Assembly: GCF_001713355.1 (NCBI RefSeq)
Contig: NZ_CP016448.1
Span: 558,001-622,000 of the forward strand
DNA length: 64,000 nucleotides
Source of the DNA: Methyloversatilis sp. RAC08
GTDB lineage: Bacteria; Pseudomonadota; Gammaproteobacteria; Burkholderiales; Rhodocyclaceae
Reading direction: 5' to 3'
Shown here: piece by piece, positions 11,652 to 21,512 of the stretch
Layout of the letters: each line of letters opens with the position of its first letter
Position numbering within the stretch: the first letter of the stretch is position 1
Program-made: the position numbers and the translations under genes
The notes under the pieces: model-generated
Databases searched by the model: none
The model's input: only the letters and a program-made list of their open reading frames with translations
Told to the model about the DNA's origin: nothing

Positions 11652-12854
11652 TCAGTCCTTCAGCAGTCGGGAAACATGTTCGAGAATGGCGCGCGCCACA
11701 ACGGGCTTGGACGCACGTTCCAGCGGGTGGCGACCTGCGTCGTCATACAGCACGACCAGATTGTCTTCGCTACCGAGACCGTCCGACACCAGATTGCCGA
11801 CGACCAGCGGCAGCCGCTTGTTGCGCCGCTTGTCCTGCGCATAGGTATCAAGATCGTGGCTCTCGGCGGCAAAACCCACGCAGAACGGCGCATCGGCGCG
11901 CGCCGCCACTTCGGCGAGGATGTCGGGATTGCGCACCAGTTCCAGTGACATCGAATCGGCCGACTTCTTGATCTTGCGTGCGCTCGGGCTGGCCGGCCGG
12001 TAATCGGCCACCGCAGCCACGGCAACGAACACGTCCGTACCGGACAGGTTGTTCAGCACCGCATCTCGCATGTCACGGGCACTCGCCACATCGATGCGTC
12101 GAACGCCGCGGGGCAGCGCGAGCGCCGTCGGGCCGCTGACCAGCGTGACACGGGCCCCCGCCCGCACAGCCGCCTGCGCCAGCGCATACCCCATGCGCCC
12201 GGAACTCAGGTTGGTGATGACACGCACCGGGTCAATCGCCTCGGACGTCGGACCCGCAGTGATCAGCACCTGCCTGCCGGCGAGTGACTTCGGCGTGAAA
12301 TGCGACAGCACGGCCTCCAGCAAATCCGCCGGCTCGACCATGCGCCCGGCACCGACTTCGCCACAGGCCTGTTCGCCGGCGGCCGGGCCTTCCATATATG
12401 TACCGTCGCCCACCAGCGTTGCAACATTGCGGCGGGTCGCCGGGTGTTCCCACATCTGGCGGTTCATTGCGGGTGCAACCATCAGCGCGCAGCCTTGGTC
12501 ACGGGCGAGGCACAAGGTGCTCAGCAGATCGTCCGCCCTGCCCTGCGCCAGTCGTGCGATGCAGTCGGCCGTCGCAGGCGCAATCAGTATCAGTTGCGCG
12601 TCGCGCGTCAGGTCGATGTGCGCCATGCCGTTGGGCATGCGCGCGTCCCACGGATCGGACCATACGGCCTGGCCGGTGATGGCCTGGAAGGTGGCCGGCC
12701 CGACGAAATGCATGGCGGACTCGGTCATCACGACACGCACGTCCGCACCGGCTTTCACCAGCAGCCGCGCCAGCTCGGCCGACTTGTAGGCCGCCACACC
12801 ACCGCTGACACCGAGCACCACGGTACGCCCGGACAGTTCGGAGACGGGTTTCAT
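11652..12854 (-). CDS. coaBC: Bifunctional phosphopantothenoylcysteine decarboxylase / phosphopantothenate-cysteine ligase
   Basis: 400 aa. The N-terminal flavoprotein CoaC domain (about 1-190) includes [10 protein letters not shown], the PAMNRQMW motif and the [10 protein letters not shown] flap with its cysteine. The C-terminal CoaB ligase domain begins near [16 protein letters not shown] with [10 protein letters not shown]. It makes 4'-phosphopantetheine for coenzyme A. The frame is open upstream into radC on the other strand, but [19 protein letters not shown] at 12854 is the family start. Divergent from radC and upstream of dut. Confidence 0.95.
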   Translation of the reverse strand: MKPVSELSGRTVVLGVSGGVAAYKSAELARLLVKAGADVRVVMTESAMHFVGPATFQAITGQAVWSDPWDARMPNGMAHIDLTRDAQLILIAPATADCIARLAQGRADDLLSTLCLARDQGCALMVAPAMNRQMWEHPATRRNVATLVGDGTYMEGPAAGEQACGEVGAGRMVEPADLLEAVLSHFTPKSLAGRQVLITAGPTSEAIDPVRVITNLSSGRMGYALAQAAVRAGARVTLVSGPTALALPRGVRRIDVASARDMRDAVLNNLSGTDVFVAVAAVADYRPASPSARKIKKSADSMSLELVRNPDILAEVAARADAPFCVGFAAESHDLDTYAQDKRRNKRLPLVVGNLVSDGLGSEDNLVVLYDDAGRHPLERASKPVVARAILEHVSRLLKD

Positions 12855-12900
12855 GACGATGTAGTATCCTGATCCGGTTGAACTGGAGGATTGTAACGCG

Positions 12901-13578
12901 ATGGCGATCAAGGACTGGAGCGAGGACCAGCGTCCGCGCGAGCGCCTGCTGGCGCACGGTGCGGAATCACTGTCGCCGGCCGAACTGCTGGCCATCTTCC
13001 TGCGCGTCGGTGTGACCGGCAAGTCGGCGGTCGATCTGGCGCGCGATCTGCTCGATCACTTCGACAACAGTGTGCTCGCGCTGAGCACCGCTCCGATTGA
13101 AGAGCTGTGCCGCGTCAAGGGCATGGGCACAGCGAAATCGGCGCAACTCAAGGCCACACTCGAACTGGCGCGCCGCGCGCTGTCCGAACAGATGAAGGCG
13201 CGAGATGCGCTGAGTTCGCCCGACGCCGTTCGCAACTGGCTGAAGCTGCGCCTCGGCGGACTTGGCCACGAAGTGTTCATGGTGCTACTGCTCGACGCAC
13301 AGAACCGTCTGGTGCAAGCGGTCGAACTGTTCCGCGGCACCCTGACGCAGACCAGCGTGTATCCGCGCGAGGTCGTGAAACTGGCTCTGGCGCACAACGC
13401 GGCCGGCGTCATCCTGGCGCACAACCACCCGTCCGGCGTTGCCGAACCGTCGCGTGCCGACGACTTCCTGACGCAGTCGCTCAAGCAGGCGCTGGCACTC
13501 GTAGACGTGCGTGTACTGGACCATGTGATCATCGGCGGCGGGGCAACCTGCTCGTTCGCGGAACGCGGGCTGCTGTGA
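12901..13578 (+). CDS. radC: RadC family JAB/MPN-domain protein
   Basis: 225 aa, the full family length. An N-terminal helix-hairpin-helix region ([21 protein letters not shown]) precedes a C-terminal JAB1/MPN domain with the metal-binding signature HNHPSG and downstream Asp. Despite the historical name, a direct DNA-repair role is not established for the family. Divergent from coaBC with a 46-bp spacer, as in many proteobacteria, and followed by rpmB-rpmG. Confidence 0.93.
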   Translation: MAIKDWSEDQRPRERLLAHGAESLSPAELLAIFLRVGVTGKSAVDLARDLLDHFDNSVLALSTAPIEELCRVKGMGTAKSAQLKATLELARRALSEQMKARDALSSPDAVRNWLKLRLGGLGHEVFMVLLLDAQNRLVQAVELFRGTLTQTSVYPREVVKLALAHNAAGVILAHNHPSGVAEPSRADDFLTQSLKQALALVDVRVLDHVIIGGGATCSFAERGLL

Positions 13579-13583
13579 AATAC

Positions 13584-13613
13584 TTGAGCAGGAATTGAAC
13601 AGTCCGCTATAAT
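13584..13613 (+). promoter_or_regulatory. Candidate promoter of rpmB-rpmG
   Basis: TTGAGC (13584-13589) and a perfect TATAAT (13608-13613) are separated by 18 bp. They lie about 30 bp before the rpmB start, right after the radC stop. Confidence 0.65.
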
Positions 13614-13643
13614 CGCGAGCTTTTCCGCTTCTGGAGCCAGAAC

Positions 13644-13880
13644 ATGTCCCGCGTTTGCCAAGTTACCGGGAAGTCGCCGATGGTGGGTAACCACGTTTCC
13701 CATGCCAACAACAGAACCAAGCGCCGCTTCCTGCCCAATCTCCAGCAACGCCGTTTCTGGCTGGAGTCCGAAGGTCGTTTCGTCAGCCTGCGCGTAAGCA
13801 CCAAAGGGCTCCGGACGATCGACAAGAAGGGCATTGAAACAGTACTCGCCGAAATCCGCGCACGCGGCGAGAAAATCTAA
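13644..13880 (+). CDS. rpmB: 50S ribosomal protein L28
   Basis: 78 aa, the normal length. The start [23 protein letters not shown] and NLQQRRFW are family hallmarks. Part of the large ribosomal subunit. In an operon with rpmG 50 nt downstream, preceded by a strong-looking promoter. Confidence 0.97.
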   Translation: MSRVCQVTGKSPMVGNHVSHANNRTKRRFLPNLQQRRFWLESEGRFVSLRVSTKGLRTIDKKGIETVLAEIRARGEKI

Positions 13881-13930
13881 CCACGCATTCAGTTCCGGCC
13901 GCGCCGGACTCGACACGAAGGGAATACGTC

Positions 13931-14098
13931 ATGGCCAAGGGCGGACGCGACAAGATCAAGCTGGAATCCACTGCCGGCACCGGTCATTTCTACACGACCA
14001 CGAAGAACAAGCGCACCAAGCCGGAAAAGATGGAAATCATGAAGTTCGATCCGAAGGCGCGCAAGCACGTGATCTACAAGGAAACCAAGCTGAAGTAA
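13931..14098 (+). CDS. rpmG: 50S ribosomal protein L33
   Basis: 55 aa. The protein starts [16 protein letters not shown] and contains [17 protein letters not shown]. It has no cysteines, so it is the zinc-free (C-minus) form of L33; whether a zinc-binding paralogue exists elsewhere cannot be judged here. It forms the usual rpmB-rpmG pair and ends 45 nt before a terminator. Confidence 0.96.
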   Translation: MAKGGRDKIKLESTAGTGHFYTTTKNKRTKPEKMEIMKFDPKARKHVIYKETKLK

Positions 14099-14142
14099 GG
14101 CTTGAGAAGGCGCGCGGCTGATGCAGCCCGCACCACCTTCGA

Positions 14143-14183
14143 CGCAATAAAAAAACCCGCTCGAAGCGGGTTTTTTTATTGCG
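14143..14183. terminator. Terminator after rpmG
   Basis: A perfect 19-bp stem (14143-14161 with 14165-14183) around a CGA loop. The core is AACCCGCT/AGCGGGTT with A and T runs. It lies between convergent rpmG and purM and can work in both directions. Confidence 0.95.
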
Positions 14184-14249
14184 TGCGATCCGCTGGCGGA
14201 GCATCAGTCAGCTCGATGCACTGAGCACGGAAACCGCCGACGGTCGCGA

Positions 14250-15305
14250 TCAGCTCACGACGGTCTGCGCTTCGCCGTCGCCGCAGCGCACGATGTGGCC
14301 GATGCGATGCACGGTTTCACCGGCGCCGGACAGCGATGCCACGGCATGATCCGCATCCGCCGCGGCCACGATGACCACCATGCCGATGCCGCAGTTGAAC
14401 ACGCGGTACATTTCCTGTTCGGCGACGTTGCCGGCCTCGCGCAGCCAGGCGAACAGCGGCGGCAGCGTCCAGGACGACGCATCGATGTGCGCAGACAGTC
14501 CGGCCGGCAGCACGCGCGGCACGTTGTCGAGCAGGCCGCCGCCGGTGATGTGCGCCATGCCCTTCACCAGGCCGGGCGCCTCCTTCATCAGCGCCAGCAG
14601 CGGCTTCACGTAGATGCGGGTCGGTTCGAGCACGGTATCGCGCAGGCTGCGGCCGTGGAAGTCGGCGTCCAGGTCCGGCGCGTCGCGTTCGAGTATCTTG
14701 CGCAGCAGCGAATAGCCATTCGAATGCGCGCCGCTGGATGCCAGCCCGAGCACCACGTCGCCCTCGGCAATGGTTTCGCCGGTGATCAGCGCCGACTTTT
14801 CGGCGATGCCGACCGCGAAACCCGCCAGATCGTATTCGCCGGCCGGATACATGCCCGGCATTTCGGCGGTTTCACCGCCGATCAAGGCGCAGCCGGCCAG
14901 TTCGCAGCCGCGCGCGATGCCGCCGACGACACGCGCCGCGGTATCGACGTCGAGCTTGCCGCAGGCAAAGTAGTCGAGGAAGAACACCGGTTCGGCGCCC
15001 TGCACCAGGATGTCGTTCACGCTCATCGCCACCAGATCCTGGCCCACCGTATCGTGACCGTCGAGCTGGAAGGCCAGCCTGAGCTTGGTGCCGACGCCAT
15101 CCGTGCCCGATACCAGCACCGGTTCGCGATAGCTTTTCGATACTTCGAACAGCGCGCCGAAGCCACCGATGCCGCCCAGCACCTCGGGCCGCATCGTGCG
15201 TTTGGCCAGCGGCTTGATGCGCTCGACCAGCGCATCACCGGCGTCGATATCCACACCGGCGGCGGCGTAGCTCAGAGGGGGGCGGGAATCCTTGGAAGCT
15301 GTCAT
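14250..15305 (-). CDS. purM: Phosphoribosylformylglycinamidine cyclo-ligase
   Basis: 351 aa from the ATG at 15305. AIR synthetase of purine biosynthesis. It begins [20 protein letters not shown] and has the family motifs [31 protein letters not shown] and HITGGGL. The open frame continues about 50 codons upstream into the perM promoter region, but the normal PurM N-terminus starts here. Divergent from perM. The purM-perM-hda neighbourhood is common in beta- and gammaproteobacteria. Confidence 0.95.
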   Translation of the reverse strand: MTASKDSRPPLSYAAAGVDIDAGDALVERIKPLAKRTMRPEVLGGIGGFGALFEVSKSYREPVLVSGTDGVGTKLRLAFQLDGHDTVGQDLVAMSVNDILVQGAEPVFFLDYFACGKLDVDTAARVVGGIARGCELAGCALIGGETAEMPGMYPAGEYDLAGFAVGIAEKSALITGETIAEGDVVLGLASSGAHSNGYSLLRKILERDAPDLDADFHGRSLRDTVLEPTRIYVKPLLALMKEAPGLVKGMAHITGGGLLDNVPRVLPAGLSAHIDASSWTLPPLFAWLREAGNVAEQEMYRVFNCGIGMVVIVAAADADHAVASLSGAGETVHRIGHIVRCGDGEAQTVVS

Positions 15306-15478
15306 GACATGCGGGGCGCACAGCGCCGGAAAAGATGAGGACGGGACGGGTCGTAAAGCGAAACTTGCTACACTCATGGCCGATTTCGTCGCGAATCGAA
15401 AGTTTTTTCGACAGCGCTCGTTCTGCGTCGGCGCACGCTCTTCAAGGGTGCGCATTCTACCCCTGACCGCACCACCTC

Positions 15479-16564
15479 ATGACCTCTCCTGGCATCGACC
15501 GCAAACAAACCCTGCTGTGGGCCGGCGTGGGCCTGTCCATCGTCGCGCTGCTGTGGCTGCTCGGCCCGGTACTGTCGCCCTTCATGCTGGGCCTGGTGCT
15601 GGCCTACATCTTCGAGCCGCTGGTCGAGCGGCTGTGCCGGCGCGGCATGCCGCGCACGCTGGCCGTGGTGCTGGTCATCCTGTTCGTGATCGGTCTGGTG
15701 ATCGGGCTCATCCTCATCCTCGTGCCGGTCATCCAGCAGGAAGTGCGCATGCTGGTTGAGCGTCTGCCCAGCTACCTGACGGCGGCGCATGACCAGCTGG
15801 TGCCGTGGGTGAAGGAGCATCTGGGCATCACGCTTCAGCTCGATGTGAACAGCCTGCGCAGCTTCATTACGAAGAACTGGACGAGCGCACAGGACTTCGC
15901 GATGGTGGCGCTCGAATACGTGACCAGCCAGGGCGTCGTCATCGTCGGCGTACTCGCCAACGTGCTGCTGACACCGGTCGTCATGTTCTACCTGATGCGC
16001 GACTGGTACAGCCTGCGCGAGCGTGTCAGCAGCTTCATCCCGCGGCCGTGGCTCGCTCGCACGTTGCGGATGGCCGACGAAATCGATGTCGTGCTGGCCG
16101 AATTCCTGCGCGGTCAGCTGTCGGTGATGGCCGCGCTGGCCGCCTTTTACTGCATCGGTCTGTGGCTGGCCGGCGTCGACTATGCGCTGCCGCTCGGCCT
16201 GCTGTCGGGCCTGCTCGGCTTCATTCCCTATGTCGGTTTCTCGGCCGGACTGCTGCTGTCGCTGATGGTGGCCACCTTGCAGTTCCAGGGCTGGCCGCCG
16301 GTGATCGGTGTGGCCATCGTCTACGGCGTCGGTCAGGTGCTGGAAAGCTTCCTGCTGACGCCCTGGCTGGTCGGCGAACGCATCGGCCTGCATCCGCTGG
16401 CCGTCATCTTCGCGCTGATGGCCTTCGGCCAGTTGTTCGGCTTCGTCGGCGTGCTGGTCGCGTTGCCGGCATCGGCCGCGCTGCTGGTCGGTCTGCGCGA
16501 GGTGCGGCGGCACTATCTGGCCAGCCAGCTCTACCAGGGCGATTCGCCGAAAATCATCGAGTGA
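15479..16564 (+). CDS. AI-2E family transporter (PerM-like permease)
   Basis: 361 aa integral membrane protein with about seven to eight hydrophobic segments: an N-terminal pair (residues 12-50), a segment near 65-85, a soluble stretch, then a cluster from 150 to 340. The YALPLGLLSGLLGFIPYVG motif is characteristic of the AI-2 exporter superfamily. Transported substrates in this family vary (some are Na+/H+ antiporters), so the substrate is unknown. Its stop overlaps the hda start (TGATG), indicating coupled translation. Confidence 0.88.
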   Translation: MTSPGIDRKQTLLWAGVGLSIVALLWLLGPVLSPFMLGLVLAYIFEPLVERLCRRGMPRTLAVVLVILFVIGLVIGLILILVPVIQQEVRMLVERLPSYLTAAHDQLVPWVKEHLGITLQLDVNSLRSFITKNWTSAQDFAMVALEYVTSQGVVIVGVLANVLLTPVVMFYLMRDWYSLRERVSSFIPRPWLARTLRMADEIDVVLAEFLRGQLSVMAALAAFYCIGLWLAGVDYALPLGLLSGLLGFIPYVGFSAGLLLSLMVATLQFQGWPPVIGVAIVYGVGQVLESFLLTPWLVGERIGLHPLAVIFALMAFGQLFGFVGVLVALPASAALLVGLREVRRHYLASQLYQGDSPKIIE

Positions 16565-17253
16565 TGCGCCAGCTTCTGCTCGACATCCGTCCGATCGCCG
16601 CGCCCAGCCTGAACAACTTCGTCGCCGGGGCCAATCGCGAACTGCTGGCCCGGCTGCGCAGCACGGCCGCCGGCGAACCGGGGCCGTCGATCTATCTGTG
16701 GGGCGAAACCGGCAGCGGCCGTACGCATCTGCTGCGCGCTCTGGCTGCCGAAGCCACGGCGCGTGGTCTGTACCTCGACGCCGACCAGGTGAACAACACT
16801 GCGGCCGACACCCTGATCGCCGCACTGCAGGCGACCCGCGCCGGCGTGTGGCTGTTCGACGACATCCGGCTACTGGAGCCGCTGGCCCAGGGCGCGCTGT
16901 TCCGGGCGATCAATCTGGCCGCAGCGCGCGGCATCACGGTGGTGGCCGCAGCCGATGGCGCACCGCGCGATTTGCCGCTGCGCGAGGATCTGCGCACACG
17001 CATCGGGCAGATGCTGGCCTTCCGCATCCAGCCGCTGCAGGATGAGGAACGCCTGGAGCTGCTGCAGGCACATGCCGCGGCACGCGGCATGAAAGTCGAT
17101 GTCGACGTATTTGACTACCTGATGCGCCACGGCCGACGCGACATCCGCTCGCTGCTGGGCATCCTTGACCTGCTGGACGAACATTCGCTGACCCGCCAGC
17201 GGCCGGTGACCTTGCCGCTGCTGCGCGAAATCATGCAGACCCGACTACTCTGA
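16564..17253 (+). CDS. hda: DnaA regulatory inactivator Hda
   Basis: 229 aa, a DnaA-like AAA+ protein lacking the DNA-binding domain. It stimulates hydrolysis of DnaA-ATP with the DNA clamp and so limits re-initiation. An N-terminal clamp-binding-like sequence (RQLLLDI) precedes Walker A GETGSGRTH, the Walker B-like VWLFDDI, and the C-terminal lid ending RPVTLPLLREIM. The first residues overlap the stop of the perM gene by one base. A HAD phosphatase gene follows 15 nt later. Confidence 0.93.
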   Translation: MRQLLLDIRPIAAPSLNNFVAGANRELLARLRSTAAGEPGPSIYLWGETGSGRTHLLRALAAEATARGLYLDADQVNNTAADTLIAALQATRAGVWLFDDIRLLEPLAQGALFRAINLAAARGITVVAAADGAPRDLPLREDLRTRIGQMLAFRIQPLQDEERLELLQAHAAARGMKVDVDVFDYLMRHGRRDIRSLLGILDLLDEHSLTRQRPVTLPLLREIMQTRLL

Positions 17254-17268
17254 ACCGGACATACCGCC

Positions 17269-17970
17269 ATGGAACTGGTGCTTTTCGACCTCGACAACAC
17301 ACTGCTCGCCGGAGATTCCGACTTCGAGTGGGCGCAATTCCTGATCTCGAGAGGCGTGCTCGACCGCGAGCTGTACGAAGCGCGCAATGCCACCTTCTTC
17401 GAACAGTACAAGGCCGGCACGCTGGACATCCACGAATTCCTGAACTTCCAGTTGGCCCCGCTGGCACGCCACCGGCGCGAGGAACTCGACGCATGGCACG
17501 CGGAATTCATGGCGCAGCAGATTCGCCCGCGCCTGACCGACGGCGCGCGCGGCCTGGTCAACGGGCACCTCGAAACCGGTGCGCTGTGCGCCATCGTCAC
17601 CGCGACGAACAGCTTCATCACCGGGCCGATCGCACGCGAGCTCGACATTCCGCACCTGATCGCCACCGTGCCGGCGCAGATGAATGGTGAATTCACCGGT
17701 CAGCCACGCGGCACGCCGGCCTTTCGCGAAGGCAAGGTCGAACGCGTCGAGCGCTGGCTGGAAGAACTGGGACTCTACCTGGGCAGTTTCCGCCGCACCG
17801 CCTTCTACAGCGATTCGCTGAACGACCTGCCGCTGCTGAGCCGCGTTGACCACCCGGTCGCGGTTGATCCGGACCCGACGCTGGAAGCCCACGCGCGCGC
17901 GAAAGGCTGGCAGATCATGCATCTGCATACGGCGGGCGCCACGGACGGCAGCACCGAAAATGACCTTTGA
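17269..17970 (+). CDS. HAD-IB family phosphatase
   Basis: 233 aa. The N-terminal motif LVLFDLDNTLLAGDSD carries the catalytic DxDxT-type aspartates. Motif II is IVTATNSF, a conserved Lys lies in FREGKVERV, and motif IV is YSDSLNDLPLL. The SerB-like subgroup includes phosphoserine and histidinol-phosphate phosphatases, and some betaproteobacterial members next to hda have been annotated as histidinol phosphatases; the substrate cannot be fixed here. It lies 15 nt after hda and is likely in the same transcript. Confidence 0.85.
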   Translation: MELVLFDLDNTLLAGDSDFEWAQFLISRGVLDRELYEARNATFFEQYKAGTLDIHEFLNFQLAPLARHRREELDAWHAEFMAQQIRPRLTDGARGLVNGHLETGALCAIVTATNSFITGPIARELDIPHLIATVPAQMNGEFTGQPRGTPAFREGKVERVERWLEELGLYLGSFRRTAFYSDSLNDLPLLSRVDHPVAVDPDPTLEAHARAKGWQIMHLHTAGATDGSTENDL

Positions 17971-18077
17971 GTGACCACTGATCGACCACCGAGCGACGAT
18001 TGAGCAACCAACCGGCGACCGCCGGTCGGCTGCGGACGCGGACGCTATACTTCAGCACCCACGACCGGATCATTGCC

Positions 18078-18509
18078 ATGGAACGCAACACGCGCCAGCG
18101 CAGCGCCATACTGGGATCAATCGAAACCGCCGCCCGGCCGTTGTCGCCGGCGGAAATCCACGAGCTGGCGCGGACCGACATTCCGGCGCTCGGGCTGGCG
18201 ACCGTCTATCGCAACATCCGCATGCTGATCGACGACGGCCGCATCCGCGAGGTCGACCTGCCCGGCGAGCCGCCGCGCTATGAACTCGCCAATCTGGGCC
18301 ACCACCACCACTTCAAGTGTCGTCAGTGCGACCGCGTGTTCGACATCGTGGAATGCGCCACCGACTGGAACCGCCTCGCTCCGGCCGGTTTTTCGGTCGA
18401 ATCGCATGACGTGACGCTGTTCGGCCGCTGCGACCAGTGCGGAGGCGAACGAAATGAGGGTGAAGCCGTGCCCGCGCACGTGCATCACCCCGGTCATACG
18501 CACGACTGA
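18078..18509 (+). CDS. zur: Fur-family regulator, probably the zinc repressor Zur
   Basis: 143 aa from the ATG at 18078. The N-terminal winged helix includes PAEIHELARTDIPALGLATVYRNIRMLID. The C-terminal dimerisation domain has the GHHHHFKCRQCDRVFDI metal site and two CxxC pairs (CRQC, CDQC) typical of a structural zinc. A His-rich C-terminus (HVHHPGHTHD) is present. The next 7 kb encode a ZnuD-like receptor, PEP-CTERM proteins, a DUF1826 protein and a COG0523 GTPase, which points to zinc rather than iron as the signal. The frame is open upstream, but MERNTRQRSAILG is the natural start. Confidence 0.72.
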   Translation: MERNTRQRSAILGSIETAARPLSPAEIHELARTDIPALGLATVYRNIRMLIDDGRIREVDLPGEPPRYELANLGHHHHFKCRQCDRVFDIVECATDWNRLAPAGFSVESHDVTLFGRCDQCGGERNEGEAVPAHVHHPGHTHD

Positions 18510-18522
18510 CGGGTCGGCAGGA

Positions 18523-19242
18523 TCAGCCCTGGCGGCGACGGCGCATCACGCCGATCAGCCCCAGGCCGGCGGCCAGCATCGCCCAGGTGCCCGGTTCCGG
18601 CACCGGAGCCAGCAGCGTTCCCACCGCACCTTCGAACACCTCTTCATCCAGCCCGCTGTTGAACGCCAGATAGAACGGTGTCGAAAAGCCCCAGTCGTCC
18701 GGCGCGCCGATTTCCAGCGTGATCAGATAAGCGGCTGCCGTGGCGGCGCCGTCGCCGGAAATCGTGAAATCGAGGTGGGCGTGAATGTCGCCCGCACCCG
18801 AGACCTGGGCGATCGCGCCGACCGGATTGCTCACCCCGGTCGAACTGAAAAGGGTATTCAGGCCCAGCACGTCGAGGATGCCGAGCGTCACGCCCGACGC
18901 GGCGGTCGACCACGTTGAACCGTTCCACGACTGCAGCACGCCGATACCCCGGTAGCGAATGATGGCGCCGACGGGCAATGCGTCGTCTTCCGAAATGAAT
19001 CCCGGGTCGTCGGTCGAGAACAGGCCGCCGGCAAAGTCGCGGAAGTCACCTTCGAACAACGCATAGCCGTTGGCGGCGCGCTCGGCCAGGCCTTCCGGAT
19101 CGACGACGATGACGCCGCCAGCCACGCCCAGTTCGACATCACCGGCGTGCAGATGCTGCGCCTGCGCGGCACCGGCGGTCAGGAACAGCGCGGCCGACAG
19201 GCCGATGGCACGAAAAAATGGGGCAACGGACAACAGATTCAT
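18523..19242 (-). CDS. PEP-CTERM sorting-domain protein A of the zinc locus
   Basis: 239 aa. A signal peptide (residues 1-29, ending AGAAQAQ) is followed by HLHAGDVELGV and a beta-rich body. The C-terminus is VPEPGTWAMLAAGLGLIGV plus RRRR, the exosortase recognition tail: PEP motif, hydrophobic span, basic end. It is paralogous to the protein at 21513-22358; both share a GDF-DF-GG-STDDPGF block and HAHLD. Function is unknown. It is divergent from the TonB receptor gene across a candidate Zur site, suggesting a zinc-regulated surface or matrix protein. Confidence 0.82.
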   Translation of the reverse strand: MNLLSVAPFFRAIGLSAALFLTAGAAQAQHLHAGDVELGVAGGVIVVDPEGLAERAANGYALFEGDFRDFAGGLFSTDDPGFISEDDALPVGAIIRYRGIGVLQSWNGSTWSTAASGVTLGILDVLGLNTLFSSTGVSNPVGAIAQVSGAGDIHAHLDFTISGDGAATAAAYLITLEIGAPDDWGFSTPFYLAFNSGLDEEVFEGAVGTLLAPVPEPGTWAMLAAGLGLIGVMRRRRQG

Positions 19243-19340
19243 GATGAGAACTCCCGACAAGGGTGAAAGGGAAACGGGGCGCAAGAGCAGACGGACGCAG
19301 CGCTCGACCACAGTTCGCGGCCGCTGTTTGTTGATACCGC

Positions 19341-19353
19341 GTTATTATTATCA
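19341..19353. promoter_or_regulatory. Candidate Zur operator (site 1)
   Basis: GTTATTATTATCA, or TGATAATAATAAC on the other strand. It lies in the divergent region 36 bp before the TonB receptor ATG and about 100 bp before the reverse-strand PEP-CTERM gene. It shares TGATAA with sites 2 and 3 and resembles the AT-rich palindromes bound by proteobacterial Zur. By eye only. Confidence 0.45.
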
Positions 19354-19388
19354 TATTTTCGTCGCCGCGCATCTCCTTCCGCACCCCC

Positions 19389-21503
19389 ATGTCCCGAAAC
19401 ACCATCCCATCGCGCAGGGTGCGCCTGCGCTGGCTGCTGGTCGCCCACCTGCCACTGCTCGGCCTGCCATGCCAGCCGGCCGCAGCCCAGGCCGAACTGC
19501 CGGAGGTGAAGATCGAAGCAGAGCGCCTGCCTGACACCCCGACCGAGCCGGCTGGCCGCGCCAGCACGCTGCGCGGCGAGGCGCTGCGCGATCGCAAGGC
19601 GGGCACGCTGGGCGAAACGCTGAGCGAAGAAGCCGGCGTCCACAATGCATCCTTCGGCACCGGCGTCGGCCTGCCGGTAATCCGCGGACTGGGCGGCGCA
19701 CGGGTGAAGGTGCTGAACAACGGGGGCGGCACGCACGACGCCACCACCTTCAGCCCGGACCACGCCTCGACCGCCGATGCCACGCTGGCCGACAGCATCC
19801 GCATCCTGCGCGGCCCGGCCACCATCCGGTATGGCGGCGGTGCCATAGGCGGTGTGGTCGACGTCAGCGACGAGCGCATCCCGACCCGGGTGCCGGCGCG
19901 CGCGATCAGCGGCTCGCTCGACACCAGCTTCAACCGCAATGGCGCCGAACGCGTGCATGCCCTGCGGCTGGATGGCGGAAATGCGCTGTTCGCGCTGCAC
20001 GGCAGCGCGCTGAGTCGCGACCGCGGCGACAGCCGCATTGCCGGTTGCGCCATCGACGATGCGGCGGTCGAACAGCAGTTCGGGCTGATCAACACGCGCA
20101 ACAGCTGCGGCCGGCTGTACAACAGCGATGCGCGGTCGGCATCCGGCACGCTGGGCGGCAGCGTGTTCCTGGGCAACGCACTGTTCGGCGCCGCGGTCAA
20201 CAACGCATCGAACGAATACGGCATTCCGCCTGCGCCCGGGCACAGCCACGGTGGCGACGACCGGGTGCGCATCCGCATGGACAACCGCCGGGTGGATACC
20301 CGCGCCGAGTGGTTGGGCGATGGCTGGCTGCAGGCCTTGCGCTACACAGGTGGCCATATCGACTACCGGCACGACGAAGTCGACGAAGGGGTGGTGGCCA
20401 CCACCTTCCGCAACAAGGCGATCGAACAGCGGCTGGAACTGGAACATGCTTTCGGCGAACATCTGAGCGGCACGCTGGGCGTGCATCACCTGCGGCGCGA
20501 TTTTTCGGCGCTCGGCGCGGAAGCGTTCATCCCGCAGACCGGGCTGCGCAGCTCCGCGGTCTACGCGGTGCAGCGCGTGCGTGTGTCGGACTGGACGCTG
20601 GATCTGGGCTGGCGCGGCGAAATCACCCGCGTGCAGGCCGGTGATCGAGAGCTGGCTGGCGGCTTCACGGTGAGCTTTCCGGCGCGCCGCTTCAACACGC
20701 AGAGCACTTCGGCCGCGCTGAGCTGGCAGCTCAGCGAACCGATGTCGCTGACGCTGACCGGGTCGAACGCGCGCCGCGCGCCCGACATCCACGAGCTGTA
20801 TTCGCTCGGGCCGCACTTCGCGACCCGCACCTACGACATCGGCGACCCCGACCTCAAGCCGGAAACCGCGCGTTCGGTCGAACTGGGCGGGCTGTACGAG
20901 TCGGGCAGGCTCAGGCTGTCGGCGAACCTGTTCGCCAACGACATCGACGACTACATGTTCCAGCGCACGCTGCCGGTGTTCTACGACACCGACGAGGAGC
21001 AGTTCCGCTTCGCCTGCGTGCGGCTGGAGGAGTGCCTGACTGTCGTGCAATACACGCAGAGCCGCGCGCGCTTTCGCGGCTTCGAAGCGGAAGCCGCGCT
21101 CAAATGGACGGCCACGAAACTGGGCGACATCGAGTGGTCGGTGTTCGGCGACCGCACACGCGGGCGCCTGACCGAACTGGGCGAAGATGTACCGCGACTG
21201 CCCGCGTTCCGGGTGGGCAGCCAGCTCGCGTTGCGCCAGGGCGCCTGGTCAGGGCGCGTGCGGGTGACCCACCACGCGGCGCAGGATCGGCCGGGCGCGA
21301 ACGAAACCACGACTGGCGCCTACACACTGGTCAGCGCCAATCTGAACCACGTCCGTGCGCTCGGCGACGGCCGCACGCTGACGCTGTTCGCGCGCGGCCG
21401 CAACCTGCTCGACCGCGAGGCGCGCAACGCCACGTCCTTCCTGCGCAATTTTTCGCCCGAACCCGGGCGCAGCATCGAAGTCGGTCTCAGCCTGACCTTC
21501 TGA
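19389..21503 (+). CDS. TonB-dependent outer-membrane receptor, ZnuD-like
   Basis: 704 aa. A signal peptide (about 1-34, ending AAAQA) leads into a plug domain (about 40-160) with LPEVKIEAERL, DSIRILRGPATIRYGGGAIGGVVDV, then a 22-strand-type barrel ending in the terminal aromatic signature IEVGLSLTF. Histidine-rich elements occur in the plug and loops (HSHGGDD near 295, FSPDHAS). ZnuD of Neisseria is the zinc- and haem-responsive member this most resembles, and the neighbouring Zur-like regulator and COG0523 GTPase support zinc uptake. It is flanked by two paralogous PEP-CTERM genes on the opposite strand. Confidence 0.8.
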   Translation: MSRNTIPSRRVRLRWLLVAHLPLLGLPCQPAAAQAELPEVKIEAERLPDTPTEPAGRASTLRGEALRDRKAGTLGETLSEEAGVHNASFGTGVGLPVIRGLGGARVKVLNNGGGTHDATTFSPDHASTADATLADSIRILRGPATIRYGGGAIGGVVDVSDERIPTRVPARAISGSLDTSFNRNGAERVHALRLDGGNALFALHGSALSRDRGDSRIAGCAIDDAAVEQQFGLINTRNSCGRLYNSDARSASGTLGGSVFLGNALFGAAVNNASNEYGIPPAPGHSHGGDDRVRIRMDNRRVDTRAEWLGDGWLQALRYTGGHIDYRHDEVDEGVVATTFRNKAIEQRLELEHAFGEHLSGTLGVHHLRRDFSALGAEAFIPQTGLRSSAVYAVQRVRVSDWTLDLGWRGEITRVQAGDRELAGGFTVSFPARRFNTQSTSAALSWQLSEPMSLTLTGSNARRAPDIHELYSLGPHFATRTYDIGDPDLKPETARSVELGGLYESGRLRLSANLFANDIDDYMFQRTLPVFYDTDEEQFRFACVRLEECLTVVQYTQSRARFRGFEAEAALKWTATKLGDIEWSVFGDRTRGRLTELGEDVPRLPAFRVGSQLALRQGAWSGRVRVTHHAAQDRPGANETTTGAYTLVSANLNHVRALGDGRTLTLFARGRNLLDREARNATSFLRNFSPEPGRSIEVGLSLTF

Positions 21504-21512
21504 AGCCGACGT

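Noticed and set aside
15374-16825. Reverse-strand frame of 483 codons rich in His, Gln and Asp
   Set aside because: Antisense to the perM gene; low-complexity translation and no start context.
19239-21050. Long reverse-strand open frame of about 600 codons
   Set aside because: Antisense to the TonB receptor gene; no conserved sequence, composition typical of a shadow.
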